Shown: in pieces, positions 37,704 through 44,075 of the stretch
Numbering within the stretch: position 1 is the stretch's first letter
How the letters are laid out: each line of letters opens with the position of its first letter
Assembly (NCBI RefSeq): GCF_002742625.1
Contig: NZ_PEBF01000001.1
Span: 2,604,001 to 2,668,000, forward strand
Origin: Caulobacter sp. FWC2
GTDB lineage: Bacteria; Pseudomonadota; Alphaproteobacteria; Caulobacterales; Caulobacteraceae
Reading direction: 5' to 3'
DNA length: 64,000 bases
Made by a program: the position numbers and the translations under genes
The notes under the pieces: model-generated
The model's input: only the letters and a program-made list of their open reading frames with translations
Told to the model about the DNA's origin: nothing
Database searches by the model: none

Positions 37704-37755
37704 GGGGGCGTCCACAGATGGGAAGCGGACCACGCCTCTTTAAATAATGGCTTCG

Positions 37756-38577
37756 CTAAGCGGATCGTCGCCGAACGAGATGGCGATCTCCAGCAGGAGT
37801 AAGGGACCAGTAGCCGTTCCTATCCTTCACACCGCGCTTCTTAATGCCGACGTCTATAAGACCAAGCGCTCTGAATTGGATGATGACTTCATTGAAGCAT
37901 TCCGGCTCAATCTTGGCGTAGGAATTATGCACAAGAATTTGATCTTTCTCAAGATGAGCGAGAACATGGAAGCGCGAGAGAATTCCCTCAATCGCTTGGC
38001 TTGTGGCTTCGTTGATCAACGCAGGCCCGAGGTCTCGAAAGATATCATCCCAAGTGACGTTCGCCTCCCAGTCCGCCCTGTAAGTCCCTTCGGATTTTTC
38101 GTAAATTTGGTGCGTGCCGAATAGCTTGCACTGGTCACTGCCACCCTCCAGATCTTCATCCACCGTCTGGGCGGTTTCAGCGCGAAGTTTCTGGTTCTCT
38201 GCGGCCAAGGTATTGATCTTCTCCCGTAGCTCAATTGGAGAGGCACCGTCGTTCCGGACCCAACCGGGGCGAGGGTTGATCTTTATCTCGCGCACGAGAG
38301 CGCGAGACACCAATCCGCCGAGTTGCTTGCCGTCAGACCACTGGCCGACTGGATGGGCGGCCATAACTCTCGACCTGAAGGCCTCCAATTTTGTGCGACC
38401 GGGGGCCTCTAATTCACTCTTCCCCATTGGAATGGTCTCTGGAGCTGAGTGGACAAACGCCAAGATCGGGCCGCCGAAGGTATGGTCCCTCGACACGAGC
38501 CCGGCCGTCGCACGGATGCTCCCGCGCCTCAACTGTCCCGTAATTGCGTCGGCGCCGTCCCGGCGTCCCCCGTCCAA
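37756..38577 (-). pseudogene. DUF4062 protein, 5'-truncated
   Basis: The frame of 273 codons starts with an unconvincing TTG. From about residue 34 it matches the C-terminal part of DUF4062: GGPILAFVHSAPETIPMGKS, then LEAFRSRVM and SRALVREIKINPRPGWVRND. A coiled coil (INTLAAENQKLRAE) and a helical C-terminal domain ending SLTPAGDRHLV follow. The characteristic DUF4062 N-terminus (the VSSTY...-type opening) is absent, and a terminator lies just upstream, so the 5' part was probably lost. DUF4062 occurs in large signalling and defence-like proteins. An internal start at the Met in IPMGKS cannot be excluded. Confidence 0.6.
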
Positions 38578-38580
38578 AGG

Positions 38581-38609
38581 AAAACGGCCGATCCCAAAAG
38601 GATCGGCCG
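38581..38609 (-). terminator. Rho-independent terminator of the DUF3768 gene
   Basis: On the minus strand a perfect 10-bp stem (CGGCCGATCC with its complement, 38585-38609) with a 5-nt loop is followed by TTTT. It lies 81 bp after the DUF3768 stop codon and would isolate that gene from the DUF4062 remnant. Confidence 0.8.
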
Positions 38610-38689
38610 CACAGACGCCATTCAGCGCCCCGCCCTAACCTACTGAACAAGGGGACGCCGCCGCAACCAGGTGCGGCGGCGTCCAGCCC

Positions 38690-39022
38690 TCAATATTCCT
38701 CGGCCAACAACAAGGTCAGCACCCGGTGGGTCACGGCCGGGTCGGCCGGATCGGGTGAAGCCATGCAGAGGTCGAGGTCGTAATAGTCGATTTTCCAGAA
38801 CAGCCGCGCGCGGCCGACCGTGACCGCGCCAAAGTCACGCTCGGCATAGGGATCGTTGTCCTCGGAGAAGTCCGAAAACCGCGTGACGGCGGCGAAGGCG
38901 CTGGCCTGATCGGCCACCGACGGCCCGCGCACGCCGGGGGTCAGCAGCCAGCCCGCGCCGGGCTCGGCCCGGCAGGCGTCGTTCAACGCCGCGATAGCGG
39001 CGGCATGGTCTTGCTCGGTCAT
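38690..39022 (-). CDS. DUF3768 family protein
   Basis: 110 residues. The family signature is clear: IAALNDACRAEPGAGWLLTP, GVRGPSVAD, a negatively charged FSDFSEDNDPYAERDFGA, and LFWKIDYYDLDLCMASPDPA. DUF3768 proteins are small cytoplasmic proteins of unknown function, carried mainly on plasmids and integrative elements of alphaproteobacteria. GAGGGAGAG precedes ATG 39022. It points away from the structured region at 39045-39437, and a 13-bp hairpin sits 23 bp upstream of its start codon. Confidence 0.88.
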   Translation of the reverse strand: MTEQDHAAAIAALNDACRAEPGAGWLLTPGVRGPSVADQASAFAAVTRFSDFSEDNDPYAERDFGAVTVGRARLFWKIDYYDLDLCMASPDPADPAVTHRVLTLLLAEEY

Positions 39023-39044
39023 TGAAGTCTCTCCCTCAGGGGTT

Positions 39045-39437
39045 CGGGTTCAGGCGCAAAGCGCGCCTGAACCCGGCGCCCGTCGGCGAGACCGGGTGTG
39101 CAAACGGAGGGGCGGCTTTGCGGGGACCCGGCTGCAGGGCGTCGTTGACCGATAGCCAAGCCCTGCCCGTTTCGCCCGAAGCTGGGCGGAAGCCGATCCG
39201 CAGTGCGCCGAGGGCGGAGCCCTAAGACCCGCGCCCGCCAAGGCGGGCGCCCCCGAACAATGAAGCCTGCACAGGAGCCCGCGCAAAGCGCGTGGCGGGA
39301 GGCGGCGTCGAGCGTCCGGCGGCAGGCCAAAGGCTGCCCGAAAGGGTCACGCCCGAGGGAGCGGCGAAAGCCGCAGGACCGAGCGTGACCGCCGGACGCT
39401 CACCGTGTCGGTGAAGCCGCGCGCGAAAGCGCGCGGC
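39045..39437 (+). ncRNA. Candidate structured non-coding RNA with GAAA tetraloops
   Basis: No coding frame is credible here, yet stems are dense. Helix A: 39045-39057 with 39063-39075, 13 bp. Helix B: 39231-39239 with 39242-39250. Helix C: 39310-39322 with 39389-39401, 13 bp perfect, enclosing CCC-GAAA-GGG (39337-39346), TCACGC/GCGTGA (39347-39352 with 39383-39388) and GCGGC-GAAA-GCCGC (39361-39374), all abutting like a multi-branch junction. Then CACCG/CGGTG (39401-39413) and a 9-bp GAAA hairpin (39416-39437). GNRA loops appear only on the plus strand, so that strand is the likely transcript. No known RNA family was recognised. Confidence 0.6.
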
Positions 39438-39601
39438 GAGAACCCTCTTTTGGCTCGGGTTTCCAAGTCCGGGATCGTTCCCCGAAGCGACGCGGTCGGC
39501 CGAGCACCATAAAGACGCCGCATGCCTGTCTTTCTAGCCGGCAGTACGCTCGCGCGAGGTTGGGGTTTGCAGTGGCGAGCGATGAGCGCAAGCCTCCAGG
39601 C

Positions 39602-39820
39602 ATGCCCAAGCAGCGACCTTCTTCCTGTACCGTCGACCTGGACCTCTATGACTACCTAAATATTTTTCCGCCGCGACTACCAACACCCCCTGCCCCGCGC
39701 GCCTCCCTGTCGGTCACCGATGATTGGCCCTCTGCCGTGCCCATCGGCATGCGGGAAATCGAAGTGACCGAGACCCATTTGGAGAAGGTGCTGGCCGAAT
39801 TGCTCGGATCCTTGCCCTGA
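39602..39820 (+). CDS. Small hypothetical protein upstream of recombinase
   Basis: 72 residues from ATG 39602 (MPKQRPSSCTVDLDLYDYLN). The C-terminal half, DDWPSAVPIG then EIEVTETHLEKVLAELLGSL, looks like a short conserved acidic protein often placed directly before serine recombinases in alphaproteobacterial elements. A longer version from TTG 39560 is possible. It ends 16 bp before the recombinase ATG, implying co-transcription. The function is unknown. Confidence 0.6.
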   Translation: MPKQRPSSCTVDLDLYDYLNIFPPRLPTPPAPRASLSVTDDWPSAVPIGMREIEVTETHLEKVLAELLGSLP

Positions 39821-39836
39821 TCCCAGGAGCATCGGC

Positions 39837-41294
39837 ATGGCCCGCAAGCCTCGTCTGCAAACCGCCGCCCCCGTTGTCACCAAAGCGGCACTCTATCTCA
39901 GAGTTTCCACCGGCCGCCAGGCCGAGAGCGACCTATCGATCCCCGATCAACAGCGGCAGCTGGCGGCGTATTGCGCAACGAAGGGCTGGACCGTCGATCA
40001 GGAGTTCGTTGAGCCTGGCAACACGACGACCGACGACAAGCGCCCGCAATTCCAGACGATGATCGACGCGGCGCTGAGCAAACCGCCGCCGTTCTCGGTG
40101 ATCCTGGTGCATTCCTTCTCGCGCTTCTTCCGCGACCAATTCCAATTCGAGTTCTACGCCCGCAAGTTGGCGCGCAACGGCGTTCGGATCATCTCGATCA
40201 CCCAGGAACTGGGCGATGATCCGATGAGTCTGATGATGCGTCAGATCATGAACCTGTTCGACGAGTACCAGTCTCGCGAAAATGCCAAGCACACGCTGCG
40301 CGCCATGAAGGAGAACGCCCGCCAGGGGTTCTGGAACGGCGCGCGTCCGCCGGTCGGCTACAAGATTGTCGGCGCCGAGCAGCGCGGAACCAAGATCAAG
40401 ACCAAGCTCGAGATCGATCCGGTGCAGGCTGACAAGGTCCGCCGGATCTATCGCCTGGCGCTGATGGGAGACGAAAACACCGGTCCCATGGGCGTCAAGG
40501 CGATCGCCTCCTATCTCAATGAGCGGGGCATAACGACCCGGAACGGAGGGCGCTGGGGGGTCTCGTCGGTCTATTATGTGCTGACTGCACCGACCTATGT
40601 GGGCGAGCATCACTTCAACAAGCGGGTCGCCAAGACCGGTGAGTTCAAGGACGAGGACGAACACGTCGTGTTGGCCGTGCCGCCGATCGTCACGCGCGAA
40701 CAGTTCGATGCGGTGCAGCGGCTCATGATCCAGCGCCGGCCGACCACGGCCCAGTCTCAGGCCTACTGTGGCCCAACCCTGCTGGGCGGGATCATCTTCT
40801 GCGGACAGTGCGGCGGGGCCATGACGCTAAGGACCGGGCGCGGCAACGGAGGACAGTACCGCTACTACACCTGCTGCACACGGGCGCGGACCGGGGAGAG
40901 CGGCTGCAAGGGCGTGACCATGCGCCAGGATGCAGCTGACGCGGCGGTGGTCCACCACCTGGAGAACCGCCTGCTCGAACCCAAGCGTTTGGCCGCGATG
41001 ATGGAAAACATCATCGATCGGCGCGACGCGTTCGTGCAGCGCCGCAGCAAACACATCGCCGACCTGCGTAAGCGGGCGACCGAGACCGACGCCAAGCTTC
41101 AACGGCTCTACCAGGCGATCGAGGATGGCCTGACCGATCCACGCGACAAGTCGCTCAAGTCCCGGATCTTCGAGCTAAAGGAAATCCGCGACGGTTTGGA
41201 AGGCGAGGCCACGCGCGCCGCCGCGGCCGTCGAACGGATGGGCACGAGCCTCACCCCGGCGCTTCTGAAACAGTTCGCCAAGGCAACTCGGTAA
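39837..41294 (+). CDS. Large serine recombinase, C-terminally cut by a stop codon
   Basis: 485 residues. The resolvase/invertase domain has the nucleophile S24 in ALYLRVSTGRQ and HSFSRFFRD with conserved arginines. The recombinase domain (about 165-270) includes PPVGYKIV, and a zinc ribbon follows (FCGQCGG...YYTCC...GCKG), then a coiled coil to residue 480. TAA at 41292-41294 is followed without a gap, in the same frame, by ATG 41295 and another 97 codons that look like the normal C-terminal tail. Full-length relatives continue through this point. Catalytic and DNA-binding domains are intact, so activity may persist. Confidence 0.88.
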   Translation: MARKPRLQTAAPVVTKAALYLRVSTGRQAESDLSIPDQQRQLAAYCATKGWTVDQEFVEPGNTTTDDKRPQFQTMIDAALSKPPPFSVILVHSFSRFFRDQFQFEFYARKLARNGVRIISITQELGDDPMSLMMRQIMNLFDEYQSRENAKHTLRAMKENARQGFWNGARPPVGYKIVGAEQRGTKIKTKLEIDPVQADKVRRIYRLALMGDENTGPMGVKAIASYLNERGITTRNGGRWGVSSVYYVLTAPTYVGEHHFNKRVAKTGEFKDEDEHVVLAVPPIVTREQFDAVQRLMIQRRPTTAQSQAYCGPTLLGGIIFCGQCGGAMTLRTGRGNGGQYRYYTCCTRARTGESGCKGVTMRQDAADAAVVHHLENRLLEPKRLAAMMENIIDRRDAFVQRRSKHIADLRKRATETDAKLQRLYQAIEDGLTDPRDKSLKSRIFELKEIRDGLEGEATRAAAAVERMGTSLTPALLKQFAKATR

Positions 41295-41588
41295 ATGTTG
41301 AGGAGTCAAAACGGCGGCTATCGGCGGGATCTGCTGAAGGCGGTTGCTCAGCGGGTCGAGGTGACCCCAGAGGGGGGTCTTCGCGTCAGCGGCTGCAAGG
41401 TCGAGTTGCTGAGGACGATTTCAGCGAACAACGGCGTAGAGTCGGCGGCTCTAGACGTTCATACGCGTGTACCGGAGTGGCGCGCCATGTTGGATACGGG
41501 TGGGAACTACTCGTTCGAGATTTCTATAAAGAAACCTCGCCGACGCAAGGCGTCACAACGTTCTCCTACGGTCTCGCTGCTTGTCTAG
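41295..41588 (+). pseudogene. Detached C-terminal tail of the serine recombinase
   Basis: 97 codons in the same frame as the recombinase, immediately after its TAA. The opening SQNGGYRRDLLKAVAQRVEV and VSGCKVELLRTISAN correspond to the conserved C-terminal region of such recombinases (typically ...YRRDHLRALAQRVEV). The ATG at 41295 could allow restart, but no ribosome-binding site precedes it. A change of a sense codon such as AAA to TAA explains the split. Confidence 0.65.
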
Positions 41589-41689
41589 GTAAAGCCCGAT
41601 AAGAAGCTGGGGGCTGAATGGAGGCTGAAGCGACCTCGACAACCTGAATGCGCGGCGACAAGTGCGGAACGAGCCCTCTGATCTCAAGT

Positions 41690-41712
41690 TGGCAGCAATC
41701 TGCTGCCATTTT
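41690..41712 (+). terminator. Rho-independent terminator after the recombinase
   Basis: TGGCAGCA-ATC-TGCTGCCA forms a perfect 8-bp hairpin at 41690-41708, followed by TTTT. It lies about 100 bp after the recombinase tail and marks the right end of the mobile-element scar on the plus strand. Confidence 0.7.
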
Positions 41713-41793
41713 GGGGAATCGCAGCCTGAACTCTGATCGCGCGCCCCAGTTGCGCCAAGCACGTCTTGCTTGGGTAGGAGAGGGTCTGTGATG

Positions 41794-42522
41794 TCAAACG
41801 CCCGTCGGCGTGGGCGAAAACCGCGCCATCAGATCGTAGACTTCACCTGGGAATAGCAGCCGAACACAGGTGATCTGGTCATCACCTCGCCACGTGCGCC
41901 GCTCCAACGCCAAGCAAGCCGCGCTGGCGTTTATGCCAAGCAAATTGGCCGTGAAGCGCGAGACGTTGACGGCGCTGATGCGATGCTCGGCCTCGGTCCA
42001 AGCGACCGTCCCGAGCAGCCAGGCCCCCGGCGGCGCCCTTGAGAAATCTGCCTCCGCGGCGTCGGGCACGGCCGTCAGATTGATCACCCGTTCCTCCAGC
42101 GCGAACGGGCGCTCGTTGGAGCGATGCAGGCACGTCAAGGCCAGAACCCTACTCGAGGCGGTCAGGTCGAGTTTGGTCATTTCGACGCGATCAGGCCGCC
42201 GCAGCTGGCGTGACAGAAGTTCGTAGCGATAGGCCGCGCCGCGCCCGCTGATCTCGGCCTGGATGTCAGGGATATCCAGGACCACGGAATGGACCCTGGG
42301 GTGGCAGACGAAGGAGCCCGCCCCGCGCTGGCGGATGATCAGGCCCCGCTCGGCGAGCGGCGACAGCGCCTTGTTCACGGTCATCCGCGAGCAGCCGTAC
42401 TGCGCCATCAGTTCGTGCTCGAAGGGGATCCGATGGCCCGGCGGCCAGGCGCCCGATCGGATGCGCTCGCCGATATCGGTTCGGATGCGCTGATGTAGCG
42501 TCGAGGGGGTGTCGCGGGCCAT
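41794..42522 (-). CDS. hutC: HutC-family GntR transcriptional regulator
   Basis: 242 residues from ATG 42522. The GntR winged helix covers about residues 8-75: HELMAQYGCSRMTVNKALSP is the helix-turn-helix. The C-terminal UTRA effector domain contains CLHRSNERPFALEERVINL and WTEAEHRISAVN, as in HutC, the urocanate-sensing repressor of histidine utilisation. No hut catabolic genes are in the window. It is the last gene downstream of a TonB-dependent receptor and two PepSY genes, and the receptor promoter has a TGTATATACA palindrome matching HutC-type sites, so local repression of uptake is likely. Confidence 0.85.
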   Translation of the reverse strand: MARDTPSTLHQRIRTDIGERIRSGAWPPGHRIPFEHELMAQYGCSRMTVNKALSPLAERGLIIRQRGAGSFVCHPRVHSVVLDIPDIQAEISGRGAAYRYELLSRQLRRPDRVEMTKLDLTASSRVLALTCLHRSNERPFALEERVINLTAVPDAAEADFSRAPPGAWLLGTVAWTEAEHRISAVNVSRFTANLLGINASAACLALERRTWRGDDQITCVRLLFPGEVYDLMARFSPTPTGV

Positions 42523-42584
42523 GGCCAAGGAGATCTCGCGGACGCAAGGGACGAGGTGGCGCGGGGCCGCGCTGGTGGCGGAGG

Positions 42585-43301
42585 CTAACGTGAGCGCAAG
42601 CGGTCCAGTCCGTCCAGAGCCCAGGCGAAATCCGATCGCCTGAAGCTGCGAAAGAGCAGGATGACTCCGCTGAGGGCCAACCAGGCGACGCCTGTCGCCA
42701 CCGTGATGATCAGCGGGTGGTTGAAGCTGGTGCGATTGGAATAGTCCATGATGTGCAGCATCCAGAAGACGTCCCACAACCGCCAGGTGTCGGTTCGGCG
42801 TTCGACCACGTCGCCGGTGGCGGCGGCGACATAGAGGGTGGTGTGGTCCGCGTCGTTGAAGCTGGCCTTCCACAGGGGCAGGACCAGGCCGCGCGTCTCC
42901 AGGCCGTGCTGGGTCACCGGTTCGACGGCGGTGATCTTGCCATCGCCGACATAGGCGGCGTCGGCCAGGCCGCGCGCGGCGACGGCGTCGATGACCACCG
43001 GTCGGCCGGTGGTGGCCTCCAGCATCGAAGTCCCTGCGGAGGTCTTCGCCTCGTACACGTAGCGGCCGTTCAGTGGCCGCAGCTTGACGCTCTGGATTGG
43101 CGCGCCAACCAAGGTGGCTAGCTCGCCGATCGGCACGAGCTTCGTCGGCGCCGCCAAGGCAACAGGCGCACGCACAGTGTGCTCGCCCGAGACCTTGTGG
43201 TGGTCGAGCAAGGCCATCATCGCCCCGCTCACCGTCCACAGCAGGAACTGCAGGCCCAAGATCAGGCCAAACCATTTGTGCAGGGTGCGGATCAGCAACA
43301 T
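42585..43301 (-). CDS. PepSY-associated membrane protein (first)
   Basis: 238 residues. The N-terminal span (WFGLILGLQFLLWTVSGAMM) and C-terminal span (HPLIITVATGVAWLALSGVI) flank a periplasmic region with PepSY-like repeats. HKWFG near the N-terminus and MLHIMDYSNRTSFNHPL near the end are conserved His-bearing motifs in PepSY-TM proteins that assist TonB receptors, some as ferric or copper reductases. It follows a second PepSY gene by 7 bp. The role in uptake is inferred from position. Confidence 0.85.
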   Translation of the reverse strand: MLLIRTLHKWFGLILGLQFLLWTVSGAMMALLDHHKVSGEHTVRAPVALAAPTKLVPIGELATLVGAPIQSVKLRPLNGRYVYEAKTSAGTSMLEATTGRPVVIDAVAARGLADAAYVGDGKITAVEPVTQHGLETRGLVLPLWKASFNDADHTTLYVAAATGDVVERRTDTWRLWDVFWMLHIMDYSNRTSFNHPLIITVATGVAWLALSGVILLFRSFRRSDFAWALDGLDRLRSR

Positions 43302-43308
43302 GACGGTC

Positions 43309-44013
43309 TCACGCGGCGGCTTTGCGGGCCCGCCGACGACGGCGGAAACTGAAGATCAGGAGCCAGGCGCCGCTGGCGCAACTGGCCACGGCCGCCCAGG
43401 TGGCGACGCGCAGGAGCGTGTTGTTGACGTTCTCGCGCTCCTGGTAGTCCATGATGTGGAACATCCACACGAAGTCGAAGATGCGCCACAGGTCGTGGCG
43501 CTTGGCGACCAGCTCACCGGTCTGGGCCGAGATGTAGAGCGTCGGTCGCCACCAGCCCTGGAACTCGATGCGCCAGAGCGGCGCCGGACGACCGCGGATT
43601 TCCGGCGGCGCCTTGCCGAGCAACTCGACGGCTTTGATCGGCCCGACGCCGGCATAAAGCGCCTTGGCGCGAGCTTCCGCAGCGGCCTGGCCCAGCGGCG
43701 ACAGCTTGTCGCCGGTGCGTGCGTCGAACAAGGCGCGCTCCGGGCCGCCCGTCACGACGTAGACCGGCTGACCCAACTGGGTCTCCAGCCGCACGGCCTG
43801 GCTCGGCGCCGCCGTCATCACCGCGCCGGGCTCGACCAGGTTGGCAAGCTCCAGCGGTGGCGATGGCGCGTGGCGCACCAGGTGGTCGCCATGGATGATG
43901 TCGAGATGGACGGCGGTCATGTAGAGGCCGCTGAAGGTCCAGAAGACCGCCTGCACGCCGATGACGAGGCCGAGCCATTTGTGAGTGTTCCGGGCGAGGG
44001 CCGGCCAACGCAT
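43309..44013 (-). CDS. PepSY-associated membrane protein (second)
   Basis: 234 residues from ATG 44013. It has the same two-span architecture as its neighbour: NTHKWLGLVIGVQAVFWTFS at the N-terminus and WMFHIMDYQERENVNN before the last span, with paralogous His positions. The C-terminus is Arg/Lys-rich and cytoplasmic. The duplication suggests the pair forms a heterodimer. It starts 62 bp after the TonB receptor stop and shares its transcript. Confidence 0.85.
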   Translation of the reverse strand: MRWPALARNTHKWLGLVIGVQAVFWTFSGLYMTAVHLDIIHGDHLVRHAPSPPLELANLVEPGAVMTAAPSQAVRLETQLGQPVYVVTGGPERALFDARTGDKLSPLGQAAAEARAKALYAGVGPIKAVELLGKAPPEIRGRPAPLWRIEFQGWWRPTLYISAQTGELVAKRHDLWRIFDFVWMFHIMDYQERENVNNTLLRVATWAAVASCASGAWLLIFSFRRRRRARKAAA

Positions 44014-44075
44014 AGTCTTCACCTGATCGAGAGGCGCCTGGCCGGCCCACGAGGCCAGCCAGGCGCGGAGACGGA

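Larger units (their letters stand above)
36371..37715 (+). mobile_element. IS110-family (IS1111-type) insertion sequence
   Basis: About 1345 bp. A 12-bp inverted repeat, GTGGACGCCCCC at 36371-36382 and its complement at 37704-37715, encloses one transposase gene. The direct word GATGGG flanks both ends (36365-36370 and 37717-37722). Short sub-terminal inverted repeats and a long 3' non-coding end (37466-37703, about 240 bp) fit the IS1111 subgroup of IS110, in which that end encodes a bridge RNA directing target choice. The RNA itself is inferred, not demonstrated. Confidence 0.75.

Noticed and set aside
39019..39330. A 103-codon minus-strand frame over the structured region
   Set aside because: Arg-rich translation caused by GC-rich hairpins; the base-pairing pattern explains the region better.
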